Part shown: positions 16,990 to 26,162 of the stretch, piece after piece
How positions within the stretch are numbered: the first letter of the stretch is position 1
Layout: every line of letters begins with the position of its first letter
DNA from: Actinomycetota bacterium
GTDB taxonomy: Bacteria; Actinomycetota; Thermoleophilia; Gaiellales; F1-60-MAGs149
Reading direction: 5' to 3'
NCBI GenBank assembly: GCA_016870485.1
Contig: VGBM01000001.1
Coordinates: forward strand, 33,786 to 97,785
DNA length: 64,000 nt
Notes under the pieces: model-generated
Seen by the model: the letters and a program-made list of their open reading frames with translations, nothing else
Database searches by the model: none
What the model was told of the DNA's origin: nothing
Position numbers and translations under genes: made by a program

Positions 16990-19599
16990 CTAGCCCTTGG
17001 CGGCGGCCCAGGTCGGGCCGATTCCCGCCTCGGCGACCAGCGGCGGGTCGAGGGCGTGCGCCGCGACCATCTCCTCGACCGCGATCCGCCGGATCTCCTC
17101 GGCCACCGCCTCCGCCGCCTCGAACAGGAGCTCGTCGTGGATCTGCAGGACGAGCGCGGCGTCGCGGCCCTCATCGCGCAGCCGCCGGTCGCAGGCGATC
17201 ATCGCCAGCTTGATGATGTCGGCGGCGCTGCCCTGGATCAGCGAGTTGACGGCTAGGCGCTCACCGAGCTGGCGGACCTGCCGGTTCCGCGCCCGCAGCT
17301 CGGGGATCGGGCGCTGGCGCCCGAGCAGCGTGAGGGCGTAGCCCCGCTGCTCCGTCTCGGCGATGGTGGCGTCGATGAAGGCCCGCACCGCGGGGTAGCG
17401 GCCGAGGTAGGTGTCGATGTAGCCCTGGGCCTCGTCGCGCGGGATCTCGAGCTGCTCGGACAGCCCGAACGCGCTGATCCCGTAGATGATCCCGAAGTTG
17501 ACGGCCTTGGCGCGGTCGCGCTCGTCCTTGGTGACGTCCGCCGGGTTCTTGCCGAGCACCTCCGCGGCCGTCGCCCGGTGCACGTCGTCGCCGCGGCGGA
17601 AGGCGTCGACGAGGCCCGGCTCGCCGCTCAGGGCCGCGAGGATGCGCAGCTCGACCTGCGAGTAGTCGCAGGAGACGAGCAGCCGCCCGGGTGGCGCGAC
17701 GAAGGCGGCCCGGATCTCGCGCCCGAGTTCGCTGCGCACGGGGATCGCCTGCAGGTTCGGGTTCGTGCTGGACAGCCGCCCGGTCGCCGCCGTGTGCTGC
17801 GAGAACGTGGTGTGCACGCGACCGGCGGCGTCCGCGGCCTCGGGAATCACGCGCAGGTACGTGCTGAGCAGCTTGGAGAGCTCGCGCCAGCGCTCGATCA
17901 CGGCGATGATCGGGTGTTGGTCGCGCAGCTTGGCGAGCACGGTGCGGTCCGTCGACGGCCCGGTCTTGCCGGACTTCTCGACGGGCAGCCCGAGCGTCCC
18001 GAACAGGACCTCGCCGAGCTGCTTCGGGGAGCCGAGCGCGAACTCGCCCCCGGCCAGGCGGTGCGCCTCGCCCTCGAGCTCGGCGACCTCGGCGGCGCAG
18101 CGGTCCGCGATCGCACCGAGCACGGCGGCGTCGATCGCGATCCCGACGCGCTCCATCTCCGCGAGGACGGGCACCAGCGGCAGCTCGAGGTCGGCGAGCA
18201 GGCCGAGCAGGCGCCGCTCGCGCAGGCGCTCCGTGAGCTTGGGCCGCAGTAGGCGCACCCCGAGCGCCTCCCGCACCGCGTCCGCCCCCTCGCCGTCCGC
18301 TTCGACGCGCAGCGCGTGCTCGCGCAGGAGGTCATCGAAGGCGTATCCGGAGCGGCCCGGGTCGAGCAGGTAGGCGGCGAGCGCGGTGTCGAAGGCCGGT
18401 GCGACGCGCTCGGCGCCGAGCGCGCGCAGGGAGCGCTTGGCGTCGTGCGCGATCAGGGCCGGCCCGTCCAGGAGGTCCACGAGGCCGGGCAGGTCCGCGG
18501 GCACCACGCGAGCGCCGTCAGCGACCGCGATCGCGCAGAGTCCCTCGTGGACGGCGATCCCGGCCTCGTCGGCGTCGGCGAGCAGCGCCTGGAGCTCGGT
18601 GAGGTCGGCGCCGCGTCCGCGCTCGACCGGGCCCGTGCGCGCCTGGGCGGCGCCCTCCAGGGTCAGCGGGGGAAGTGACTCGTCGAGGTCCTCGAGCCGG
18701 CGCAGGAGGTCGTGCATCTCCCAGCGCCGGAACAGCTCCGCGAGCTTCGCACGGTCGGGTGGCCGATCGAGCTCGGCCGCCGGGTCGAAATCGGTGAGCT
18801 CGGGAATGTCGCGCACGATCGTGCCGAGCTCGCGCGAGCGAAACGCCTCCTCTCTGTGCTCGACGAGGCTCTGCTTGCGCTTGGGCCCGGCGATCTCGTC
18901 GAGATGCTCGTAGACCCCCTCGAGGGTGCCGAAGCGGGCGAGGAGGTCGGCGGCCGTCTTGTCGCCGATGCCGGGCACGCCCGGGATGTCGTCGGAGGTG
19001 TCGCCCTTGAGGCCGATTAGGTCCGGCACGGCCGTGTGCGGCACTCCGAGGCGCTCCGCGACCCGCGCGGGCGTGTACACGAGAACCTCCGAGAAGCCGC
19101 GTGGCGTCATCATCAGGCAGACCCGCTCGGAGACCAGCTGGAAGGCGTCGCGGTCGGTCGAGACGATGCAGGTCGGCACCCCGTGCTCGTCGGCGATCCG
19201 GGTCAGCGTGCCGATCACGTCGTCGGCCTCCCGGCCCTCCACGCTGAGGTTGCGGTAGCCGAACGCGTCGACGAGCTCGGGGAAGTAGGGCCGCTGCTCC
19301 TTGAGCAGCTCCGGCGTGGGACGCCGCGAGGCCTTGTAGCCCTCGTGCAGGGCGAGCCGCTCGGTGGGCTTCTCGTCCCAGCAGACCACGACGCCCTGCG
19401 GGCGGTAGTCCTGCAGCATCTTCATCAGCATGCGTGCGAACCCGAACAGCGCGCCCGTCGGGAAGCCCTCGCTGGTGGCGAAGTCCTCCGGCAGCGCGAA
19501 GAAGGCCCGGTAGGCCAGCGAGTTGCCGTCGACGAGGAAGAGCCGCGCCTCGCGCGCGGGCTCGTCGCCGAGGTCGAGTTCCGAGGCCTTCTTCACCAT
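16990..19599 (-). CDS. polA: DNA polymerase I
   Basis: An 869-residue repair and Okazaki-fragment polymerase. Residues about 20-300 are the 5' nuclease (DGNSLAYRAFFALP, STDRDAFQLV, LKGDTSDDIPGVPGIGDKTA). Residues about 315-480 are a 3'-5' exonuclease fold whose catalytic DxE is replaced (AGIAVHEGLCAIAV), so proofreading is probably absent, as in mycobacterial and Taq enzymes. The polymerase domain follows with motif A SCDYSQVELR, motif B RAKAVNFGIIYG and motif C QIHDELLFE. The ATG at 19599 has TACCCT 7 nt upstream. It is divergent from the malic enzyme gene. Confidence 0.96.
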   Translation of the reverse strand: MVKKASELDLGDEPAREARLFLVDGNSLAYRAFFALPEDFATSEGFPTGALFGFARMLMKMLQDYRPQGVVVCWDEKPTERLALHEGYKASRRPTPELLKEQRPYFPELVDAFGYRNLSVEGREADDVIGTLTRIADEHGVPTCIVSTDRDAFQLVSERVCLMMTPRGFSEVLVYTPARVAERLGVPHTAVPDLIGLKGDTSDDIPGVPGIGDKTAADLLARFGTLEGVYEHLDEIAGPKRKQSLVEHREEAFRSRELGTIVRDIPELTDFDPAAELDRPPDRAKLAELFRRWEMHDLLRRLEDLDESLPPLTLEGAAQARTGPVERGRGADLTELQALLADADEAGIAVHEGLCAIAVADGARVVPADLPGLVDLLDGPALIAHDAKRSLRALGAERVAPAFDTALAAYLLDPGRSGYAFDDLLREHALRVEADGEGADAVREALGVRLLRPKLTERLRERRLLGLLADLELPLVPVLAEMERVGIAIDAAVLGAIADRCAAEVAELEGEAHRLAGGEFALGSPKQLGEVLFGTLGLPVEKSGKTGPSTDRTVLAKLRDQHPIIAVIERWRELSKLLSTYLRVIPEAADAAGRVHTTFSQHTAATGRLSSTNPNLQAIPVRSELGREIRAAFVAPPGRLLVSCDYSQVELRILAALSGEPGLVDAFRRGDDVHRATAAEVLGKNPADVTKDERDRAKAVNFGIIYGISAFGLSEQLEIPRDEAQGYIDTYLGRYPAVRAFIDATIAETEQRGYALTLLGRQRPIPELRARNRQVRQLGERLAVNSLIQGSAADIIKLAMIACDRRLRDEGRDAALVLQIHDELLFEAAEAVAEEIRRIAVEEMVAAHALDPPLVAEAGIGPTWAAAKG

Positions 19600-19606
19600 G
19601 CGCTGG

Positions 19607-19612
19607 AGGGTA
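19607..19612 (-). promoter_or_regulatory. Leaderless -10 (TACCCT) for polA
   Basis: TACCCT is followed by 7 nt and the polA ATG. Confidence 0.5.
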
Positions 19613-19629
19613 GTCGCCCGGCACCACGC

Positions 19630-19635
19630 TACGCT
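19630..19635 (+). promoter_or_regulatory. Leaderless -10 (TACGCT) for the malic enzyme
   Basis: TACGCT ends 6 nt before the GTG at 19642, and is divergent from the polA promoter about 18 bp away. Confidence 0.5.
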
Positions 19636-19641
19636 TGAGCC

Positions 19642-21075
19642 GTGGCCGTCCACCACTCCGCGTCGTACAGCCTCACGATCCGCGCGGTGATCCCGCACGA
19701 GCCCGGGCAGTTCGCGCGTGTGGCCGCCGCGGTCGGCGAGGCGGACGCGATCCTGGGCGCCATCGACCTCGTCCGGGTCGACGCCGGGCATGTGGTGCGC
19801 GACATCAGTGTGCTCTGCGCCGACGAGGACCACGGGCGCCGCATCGTCGACGCGATTCGCGCGATCGACGGGATCCGCGTGGTCAGCGTCTCCGACCGCA
19901 CGTTCCTGATGCACAAGGGCGGCAAGATCGAGATGGCAGGCAAGGTGCCGATCCGCACCCGTGACGACCTCTCGATGGCCTACACGCCCGGCGTGGCGCG
20001 CGTCTGCGAGGCGATCGGCGAGGACCCCGAGCGGGTCTGGAACCTGACCGCGAAGGGCAACGCGATCGCCGTCGTCACGGACGGCACCGCCGTGCTCGGC
20101 CTCGGCGACATCGGCCCCGCCGCCGCCCTGCCCGTGATGGAGGGCAAGGCGATGCTGTTCAAGGAGTTCGCCGGCGTCGACGCCTGGCCGATCTGCCTCG
20201 ACACGACCGACGTCGACGAGATCGTGCGCACCACCGCGGCCCTGGCGCCCGGCTTCGGCGGGATTAACCTCGAGGACATCGCGGCCCCGCGCTGCTTCGA
20301 GATCGAGCGGCGTCTGCAGGAGCTCGTCGACATCCCCGTCTTCCACGACGACCAGCACGGCACGGCGGTTACGGTGCTCGCGGCCCTGCGCAACGCACTC
20401 CGGGTCGTGCACAAGGACCTCCCCGACGCGCGCATTGCGGTGATCGGGACGGGCGCGGCGGGCACCGCCATCACGGAGATGCTCCTCGTGGCGGGCGCGA
20501 CGCACATCATCGGCGTTGACGTCGACGGCATCGTGCACCGCGACCGGCCCGGGCTCGACCCGGCGCTGCGGGCGTACGCGGAGCGCACGAACCCGCTCGG
20601 CCTGACCGGGGGGCCCGCCGACGCCCTGCGGGGCGCGGACGTGGTGATCGGCGTCTCCCGCCCGGGCGTGATCACGCCCGAGATGGTGCGCTCGATGGCT
20701 CCCGACCCGATCGTCTTCGCGATGGCGAACCCCAAGCCGGAGGTTCTGCCCGAGGCCGTCGAGGGCATCGCCGCCGTGATGGCCACGGGCCGCAGCGACT
20801 ACCCCAACCAGATCAACAACGTGCTCGCCTTCCCGGGCATCTTCCGCGGTGCGCTCGACGTGCGCGCGCGCCGCATCACGGAGGGTATGAAGCTGGCGGC
20901 CGCGGACGCGATCGCCGACGTCATCACGCCCGAGGAGCTCGCGCCCGAATACATCGTCCCGAGCGTGTTCAACCGCCGCGTGGTCGAGAACGTCGCGCTC
21001 GCCGTCGCCGAGGCCGCCCAAGCCGATGGCGTCGCGCGCCGGCACGCCGTGCCCGACGCCGACGCGGTCGGCTAG
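19642..21075 (+). CDS. NAD(P)-dependent malic enzyme with N-terminal ACT domain
   Basis: A 477-residue enzyme converting malate to pyruvate and CO2. Residues 1-88 resemble an ACT regulatory domain, which in other enzymes binds an amino acid, so allosteric control is likely. The catalytic part begins at SMAYTPGVARVCEAI with Y114, then TAKGNAIAVVTDGTAVLGLG, FHDDQHGTAVT and the cofactor-binding GTGAAGTAITEM. Actinobacterial malic enzymes often carry this ACT module. GTG at 19642 fits the leaderless promoter. Its TAG stop overlaps that of the convergent protease in one CTAG. Confidence 0.9.
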   Translation: MAVHHSASYSLTIRAVIPHEPGQFARVAAAVGEADAILGAIDLVRVDAGHVVRDISVLCADEDHGRRIVDAIRAIDGIRVVSVSDRTFLMHKGGKIEMAGKVPIRTRDDLSMAYTPGVARVCEAIGEDPERVWNLTAKGNAIAVVTDGTAVLGLGDIGPAAALPVMEGKAMLFKEFAGVDAWPICLDTTDVDEIVRTTAALAPGFGGINLEDIAAPRCFEIERRLQELVDIPVFHDDQHGTAVTVLAALRNALRVVHKDLPDARIAVIGTGAAGTAITEMLLVAGATHIIGVDVDGIVHRDRPGLDPALRAYAERTNPLGLTGGPADALRGADVVIGVSRPGVITPEMVRSMAPDPIVFAMANPKPEVLPEAVEGIAAVMATGRSDYPNQINNVLAFPGIFRGALDVRARRITEGMKLAAADAIADVITPEELAPEYIVPSVFNRRVVENVALAVAEAAQADGVARRHAVPDADAVG

Positions 21076-22676
21076 CCCGCCACGACGACCGCGGCGCTGG
21101 TCGCGCGGGTCGCGCCGCCCGGTCCCGAGACCGTGACGCGGCAGCGCAGGGCGGTACCCTCGTCCGGGGTGCTGAGGCGAAGCGAGCGTCCGGTGGCGCT
21201 CGTGATGGCGCGCCCGTCGCGCAGCCACTGGCGGGCCACGACGATGGGGCGCGTGCCCGTCCAGCGCCCGATCTCGCACGCCACGCGGCGCCCGACCTCG
21301 GCGGCGCCGGTCACCCGCACCCGCCCGATCTGGGCGGGCTTCACGGGCTGCTCGAGCGCCGCGCTGCGGGTCGGCGTCGCAACCCCGGCCCGCTCGACGT
21401 CGAGGCGCACGCGCACGGCGGCCGCCGGCAGGCCGTCGACACCGATCCGCAGCCGCCGGGACGCTGGATCGGCCGGCAGGTCCGTCCACGGGCCGAGGAG
21501 CAGGCGGCGGCCGTGGGTGGTCGCGGTGCGCACGCGGATCGCCTCGGCCTGCGGCGGGACCTCGTAGCCGAGGGTGGCCGTGCCGAGCCCGGTCCAGGCG
21601 GCGCCCGTGGGCACGAGTGGCCCCGGGGCCGGCGCCCCGGTCGTGGTCGCCGCGGCGCTCTCGCCGTTGGCGTTGAGTGCGCTGACCGTGACGGTGTAGG
21701 CCTGCCCGTTAACGAGGCCGGTCAGCGCGGCGCGCGGCCGCGCGCCGTCGACGTCGACGACCTGCCCTGTCTCGAGCACGCGCACGCGGAACGCCGTCGG
21801 CTCGGGCGCCTGCGCGCACGGGCCCGACCACGTCCACTCCGCGTCGAGCACGCCATCGCCGGGCGCCGCGACCAGCTGGGCGACCGGCTCGGGCGGGAGG
21901 GTTACGCCGTTGATCCAGCAGGTGTGGTTGGCGACGACCGCGTAGACCCCAGGGTAGTTCGGCAGGGCGCAGCCGGTGCCCCACGAGACCACGCCCACGA
22001 GGACCGCCGCAGCGCCTTGACCCTGGACGAGGGGGCCGCCGCTGTCGCCCGCACAGGCGTCCTGGCCACGGAGGCTGGCGCAGACCATGTCGGCCGGGAT
22101 GAACACCCCCGCGCCGTAGTCGGTGACGCACGTCTCCGGCGACCGCACGCGCACGGTCGTGGTGCGCAGGGCCGGGCTGCTCGGGCCGAAGCTGTCGTCG
22201 ACCCGGTTGTAGGTCGTGGCGCCCCACCCCGCGACCCGTAGGATCTGGCCGGTCGCCGGGGCCGCGCTGCCGAGGGCCACGGTGGGTGCGGCGACGGGAT
22301 CGCGCAGGCGCAGCAGCATCAGGTCGTTGCGCGGAGCCCCGGGCACGGCCCTGCGGTAGTCCGGATGGCGCATCATCCGGTCGATCGGCAGCCCTGCGGC
22401 GGAACCGCGCAGGTTCGTCTCCCCGACGACCACCCGCACGGCGCTCGCCGCGTAGATCCGACAGTGGCCCGCGGTCAGTACCCACTGCGGCTGTACGAGG
22501 GAGCCGGCGCAGAACTGCGTGCCGTAGTCGGTGGTGAGCGCGACGGCGAAGCCCCAGACGGCGGGGTCGGCCGGCACACCACCGATGACCCGGCCGACGG
22601 GTCCCGCCTGGGCCGTGCCCCCGGCGCTGACGGCGAATACGAGGAGCGCGAGCAGGAGGAGGACAGGACGGCGCAC
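21072..22676 (-). CDS. Secreted trypsin-like serine protease with fibronectin-like C-terminus
   Basis: A 534-residue S1-family endopeptidase. Residues 1-24 are a signal peptide. The protease domain starts at RVIGGVPADP, the usual activation site, and has the triad H71 (TAGHC), D118 (NDLMLL) and S212 (GDSGGP). It is followed by a fibronectin-III-like domain (about 300-370) and two further beta-sandwich stretches. The acidic S1 pocket residue is suggested by the DACAGDSGG context, so Arg/Lys specificity is likely. The GTG at 22676 is favoured over a GTG at 22685 because TAGCGT ends 7 nt before it. It lies downstream of ribF. Confidence 0.88.
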   Translation of the reverse strand: MRRPVLLLLALLVFAVSAGGTAQAGPVGRVIGGVPADPAVWGFAVALTTDYGTQFCAGSLVQPQWVLTAGHCRIYAASAVRVVVGETNLRGSAAGLPIDRMMRHPDYRRAVPGAPRNDLMLLRLRDPVAAPTVALGSAAPATGQILRVAGWGATTYNRVDDSFGPSSPALRTTTVRVRSPETCVTDYGAGVFIPADMVCASLRGQDACAGDSGGPLVQGQGAAAVLVGVVSWGTGCALPNYPGVYAVVANHTCWINGVTLPPEPVAQLVAAPGDGVLDAEWTWSGPCAQAPEPTAFRVRVLETGQVVDVDGARPRAALTGLVNGQAYTVTVSALNANGESAAATTTGAPAPGPLVPTGAAWTGLGTATLGYEVPPQAEAIRVRTATTHGRRLLLGPWTDLPADPASRRLRIGVDGLPAAAVRVRLDVERAGVATPTRSAALEQPVKPAQIGRVRVTGAAEVGRRVACEIGRWTGTRPIVVARQWLRDGRAITSATGRSLRLSTPDEGTALRCRVTVSGPGGATRATSAAVVVAG

Positions 22677-22683
22677 GGAACCC

Positions 22684-22689
22684 ACGCTA
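22684..22689 (-). promoter_or_regulatory. Leaderless -10 (TAGCGT) for the trypsin-like protease
   Basis: Ends 7 nt before the GTG at 22676, in the short gap after ribF, so the protease is probably transcribed independently of the ribF operon. Confidence 0.45.
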
Positions 22690-22695
22690 GCGCGT

Positions 22696-23637
22696 CTAGA
22701 CGGCGAGGCGCCTGCGGGTTTCCGCCACGTCCCGGTTGATCTGGGCGAGCAGCGCCTCGACGCCGTCGTAGACCTCCTGGACGCGCAGCATCGAGACGAA
22801 CTCGAGCCGCAGCGGGGTGCCGTACAGCTCGTCGCCCGCGTAGTCGAGGAGGTGCGCCTCGATCCGCAGGTCGTCGACGTCACCGAAGTGCGGGTTGCGC
22901 CCGACGCTGATCGCCGCGGGATGGCGGATCTCGCCGGGCGGCACGAGCGCCCAGCCGGCGTAGATGCCCTCCGCCGGCAGCTGCTGGCCGGGCACGACGC
23001 CGAGGTTCGCGGTGGGGAAGCCGATCTCGCGGCCGCGCTTGTCGCCGTGCTGGACCGTGCCCTCGACGCTCGGCGGGCGCCCGAGCAGCTGCGCCGCCCT
23101 GTCGACCCGGCCCTCGGCGATCAGTCCGCGGATCCGCGACGACGAGATCCGCTCGCCGTCCTGGCCGAGGAGCTCGATCGCCTCGACCTCGAACCCGTGC
23201 TCGGCGCCGAGCCGCTCGAGCAGGGCCACGTCGCCCGACCGGTCCGAGCCGAAGCGGAAGTCGCGTCCGACGGCGACGGCGACGGTGCCGAGGCGCTCCA
23301 CCAGGACGTCGCGGACGAACCGCTCCGCGTCGAGCACCGCGAGCCCGCGGTCGAAGCGCAGGAGCGCGACCTCGTCGGCCCCGGCCTCGAGCAGGAGCCG
23401 CGTCCGCAGCGCGACGCCGGCCAGGGTGTTCGACGGGGTCCCGGGCCGCAGCACCGTGACGGGCCGCGGGTGGAACGTGGCGGCGCAGGCGGTCGCCTCG
23501 CGGTGCGCGGCCGCGGCAACAGCGGCCCGCACGACCGCGCGGTGTCCGAGGTGCACGCCGTCGAAGGTGCCGAGGGCGACGGCGCGGCGCCCGGGCGTGA
23601 CGTCGCCGAGACCCTGGAAGATCTGGCGCTCGGTCAC
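22696..23637 (-). CDS. ribF: Bifunctional riboflavin kinase/FAD synthetase
   Basis: A 313-residue enzyme converting riboflavin to FMN and then FAD. The adenylyltransferase half has ALGTFDGVHLGHRAVV, ATFHPRP and the ISSSRIRGLI motif. The C-terminal kinase half has GDKRGREIGFPTANL and GIYAGWAL. GTG at 23637 overlaps the truB stop by 4 nt (GTGA), making it the last gene of the ylxP-rbfA-nrnA-truB-ribF train, a common bacterial order. Confidence 0.95.
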   Translation of the reverse strand: MTERQIFQGLGDVTPGRRAVALGTFDGVHLGHRAVVRAAVAAAAHREATACAATFHPRPVTVLRPGTPSNTLAGVALRTRLLLEAGADEVALLRFDRGLAVLDAERFVRDVLVERLGTVAVAVGRDFRFGSDRSGDVALLERLGAEHGFEVEAIELLGQDGERISSSRIRGLIAEGRVDRAAQLLGRPPSVEGTVQHGDKRGREIGFPTANLGVVPGQQLPAEGIYAGWALVPPGEIRHPAAISVGRNPHFGDVDDLRIEAHLLDYAGDELYGTPLRLEFVSMLRVQEVYDGVEALLAQINRDVAETRRRLAV

Positions 23638-24509
23638 GGCGCGGGCTCCAGGACGACGCGCGGACGGGCCTGTCCCACGTGGGCCTCGCCGAGCGCGACC
23701 AGCCGGCCGCCATCGTCGAGGAGCGCGACCGGGCCCTCGCCCGGGCACGGCACGCCGCGGCCGTGGGCGACGGCGCGCGCCTGGTCGGCATCGAGGGCGA
23801 CCTGCGGGAGCCCGGCGGTGATCGCGGCGGCGGGCCGCCACGCCACGTCACGCGGCGCGGCGGCGCCCACGACGTCCGGTGCGGCCGCGTCCTCGACCCG
23901 GAACGGGCCGATCCGCGTCCGCCGCAGGGCGGACAGATGCGCGCCGGCGCCCACCGTGCGGCCGAGGTCGCGGGCGAGGCTGCGCACGTAGGTGCCGCTG
24001 CCGCAGACGATCTCGAGCTCGGCGGTCTGCGCGTCGGCGTCGAAGCGGATTAGGTCGAGGGCGTGGACGGTCACGGTGCGTGGGGGCACGGTAACGGCCT
24101 CCCCCCGCCGGAACCGCCGGTACGCGCGCTCGCCGTCGACGTGCACTGCGCTCGCCGCCGGCGGCACCTGCTCGATCTTCCCGGTCAGCGCGGGCAGGGC
24201 GGCACGCACGGCGGCCTCATCGGTGACCCGGCCGGTGGCGGTGCGCTCGCCCTCGGGATCGTCGGTCGTCGTCTCGGCCCCGAACTGCACCACGGCCGCG
24301 TACGCCTTGTCGAGCCCGTGCAGGTGGTCGACCAGCCGTGTCGCGCGCCCCGTCAGGACGAGGAGCAGCCCGGTGGCGAAGGGATCGAGGGTGCCCGCGT
24401 GCCCGAGCCGCTTGCCGTACACGGCCCGCAGGGGACGCAGGGCGGCGAAGCTGCTGACGCCGGCCGGCTTGTCGAGGAGGACGACGCCCGCCGGAGCGGC
24501 CTCAGGCAC
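23634..24509 (-). CDS. truB: tRNA pseudouridine-55 synthase
   Basis: A 291-residue enzyme that makes pseudouridine 55 in the tRNA T-loop. The catalytic Asp is D42 in GHAGTLDPFATGLL, preceded by LLDKPAGVSSF and followed by KAYAAVVQFG. The usual C-terminal RNA-binding extension is present. Translation starts at a GTG that overlaps the end of nrnA by 8 nt, so it is translationally coupled. Confidence 0.94.
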   Translation of the reverse strand: MPEAAPAGVVLLDKPAGVSSFAALRPLRAVYGKRLGHAGTLDPFATGLLLVLTGRATRLVDHLHGLDKAYAAVVQFGAETTTDDPEGERTATGRVTDEAAVRAALPALTGKIEQVPPAASAVHVDGERAYRRFRRGEAVTVPPRTVTVHALDLIRFDADAQTAELEIVCGSGTYVRSLARDLGRTVGAGAHLSALRRTRIGPFRVEDAAAPDVVGAAAPRDVAWRPAAAITAGLPQVALDADQARAVAHGRGVPCPGEGPVALLDDGGRLVALGEAHVGQARPRVVLEPAP

Positions 24510-25479
24510 CGCCGAGCTCCCGCTCCACGAGCGCAATCGCGTCGGCGGCGCTGCCCTCGAGCGAGAAGCCGGCGGCCATCGGGTGGCCGCCGCCGCCGCC
24601 CGCGCGGGCGATGCGGGAGACGTCGATCCCGGGGTCTGCGCTGCGCAGCGACACCTTCTGCACGCGTCCGCCGCCCGCGCGGGGCTCGCGCGCGAGCGCG
24701 GCCACCTCGACACCGCGGAGCGCCCGCAGATGGTCGATCGCGCCCTCGGAGTCGGCCTCGTCAGCGCCCGTCTCGTCGAGGTCCGCGATCGTCAGCCAGG
24801 TCGCCGCCAGCCGCCCGCCGAGCCGCAGCTCGAATCGCGACAGCGCCCGGCCGAGGAGCAGCGCCCGTGCCGGCGGGCGGCCCTCGTACAGGCGCCGGAA
24901 AACCTCGTCGACCTCGACGCCGCGCTCGATCAGCTCGGCCGCCACGCGGTGGGCCTCGGCGTCGGCGTTGGCGTACATGAATCGGCCCGTGTCGGTGACG
25001 ATGCCCACGTACAGCGCGACGGCCGTGTCGAGGTCGACCGGCACATCGAGGGCGGCGAGCAGGCGGTGCACGAGGATCGTAGTGGAGGCGGCCTGCGGAT
25101 CGACCACGTTGACCCGCCCGAAGCCGGTGTTGTCGCCGTGGTGGTCGACGTTCAGCGTCGCGACCGCCGCCTGCACGACCTCGGGCCCGGTAGCGCCGAG
25201 CCGCTCGACCGAGCCGCAGTCGAGCGCGACGAGGAGGCGCTCGCCGACGTCGCCGGGCGGGTCGCGCTGGACGTCGTCGTAGCCGAGCCACGCGTAGTCG
25301 TCGGGGAGCGCCGCATCGCCCGGGGCCCACAGCGCCACGTCCCAGCCGCCGCGGGCGAGGGCGCGCCCGGCGCCGACGAGGCTGCCGAGGGCGTCGCCGT
25401 CGGGCCCCTCGTGGCAGGCCACCACGATCCGCGGGTGCTCGCGCAGGAGCGCGGCCGCGTCCGCGGTCGTGCCGCTCAC
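24502..25479 (-). CDS. nrnA: DHH-family phosphoesterase, NrnA-like
   Basis: A 325-residue phosphoesterase of the DHH/DHHA1 family. Conserved metal-binding motifs are CHEGPDGDALGSLVG, LLVALDCGS and VDHHGDNTGFG, with GGGGGHPMAAG in the DHHA1 part. Homologues degrade short oligoribonucleotides (nanoRNA) or cyclic dinucleotides and dephosphorylate pAp. The position between rbfA and truB is the usual one for this family. GTG start overlaps the rbfA stop (GTGA). Confidence 0.88.
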   Translation of the reverse strand: MSGTTADAAALLREHPRIVVACHEGPDGDALGSLVGAGRALARGGWDVALWAPGDAALPDDYAWLGYDDVQRDPPGDVGERLLVALDCGSVERLGATGPEVVQAAVATLNVDHHGDNTGFGRVNVVDPQAASTTILVHRLLAALDVPVDLDTAVALYVGIVTDTGRFMYANADAEAHRVAAELIERGVEVDEVFRRLYEGRPPARALLLGRALSRFELRLGGRLAATWLTIADLDETGADEADSEGAIDHLRALRGVEVAALAREPRAGGGRVQKVSLRSADPGIDVSRIARAGGGGGHPMAAGFSLEGSAADAIALVERELGGA

Positions 25480-25847
25480 GTCGCATCCTCCGGCGGCAGG
25501 ACGGGTGGGTTGTCGCGCAGGAGCTCCTCGATCCGCAGGGCGCGGTCGACGGACTCGTCGTGGACGAAGCGCAGGACCGGCGTGTTGCGCAGGCTCAGCT
25601 CCGCGTTGATCGCGCCCTGCAGCACCGGGCGCGCCGCCTCGAGGCCCTCGAGCGCGCCCTGCTGGGCCTGCCTAGTCCCGTGCAGCTGCACGAACACGTC
25701 GGCCACGGCCGTGTCCTTCGAGGCGCGCACCTCGACCACGGTCACCACGCGCAGGCGCGGGTCGTTGAGCCGGGCGATGCGCTCGCCGATCACCTCGCGC
25801 AAGAGGCCGTCGATGCGCCGTCCCCGCTCCTTGCCGCCGCGCTTCAC
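25476..25847 (-). CDS. rbfA: Ribosome-binding factor A
   Basis: A 123-residue KH-like protein that assists 30S maturation. It shows the family pattern RRIDGLLREVIGERIARL, DPRLRVVTVVEVRASKDTA and the C-terminal LRFVHDESVDRALRIEELL. GTG start overlaps the stop of the DUF503 gene by 4 nt. Length and neighbours agree with the assignment. Unlike many bacteria, infB and nusA are not upstream here. Confidence 0.93.
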   Translation of the reverse strand: MKRGGKERGRRIDGLLREVIGERIARLNDPRLRVVTVVEVRASKDTAVADVFVQLHGTRQAQQGALEGLEAARPVLQGAINAELSLRNTPVLRFVHDESVDRALRIEELLRDNPPVLPPEDAT

Positions 25848-26149
25848 TCGAGGTCCCCCGGCGTCACCGCACGGGTCTGCAGGATCCCGACCTCGACCTC
25901 GCGCTCCTCGAGCCAGCCCTCGAGCCGCTGCACGAACGCGTCGCAGTCGGCCTGCGACTGCTGGGCCGAGGCCACGAGCAGGGCGCCGTGCTGCGGCGTG
26001 TCGAGGTCCCCCACCTCGGCGACGCTGGCGCCGAAACGCTCGGCGAGCCCGTTGCGCAACCGGGCCAGCGCGCTGCGCCGGTCCTTGAGCGTGGCGGAGC
26101 CCGGCAGGCGCACCTCGAGCTCCGTGACGGCGACGAATCCGCGTCCCAT
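25844..26149 (-). CDS. YlxP/DUF503 family protein
   Basis: A 101-residue protein of the DUF503 family, which is usually located by rbfA and infB and has been linked to ribosome biogenesis. The pattern LKDRRSALARLRNGLAERF followed by SVAEVGDLDTPQHGALLVAS fits. ATG at 26149 is preceded by TAGCCT at 7 nt, so this small gene probably leads the ylxP-rbfA-nrnA-truB-ribF transcript. Confidence 0.85.
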   Translation of the reverse strand: MGRGFVAVTELEVRLPGSATLKDRRSALARLRNGLAERFGASVAEVGDLDTPQHGALLVASAQQSQADCDAFVQRLEGWLEEREVEVGILQTRAVTPGDLE

Positions 26150-26156
26150 GCGACGA

Positions 26157-26162
26157 AGGCTA
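26157..26162 (-). promoter_or_regulatory. Leaderless -10 (TAGCCT) for the ylxP-ribF operon
   Basis: TAGCCT ends 7 nt before the ATG at 26149 and includes the TAG stop codon of the S4-domain gene. Confidence 0.5.
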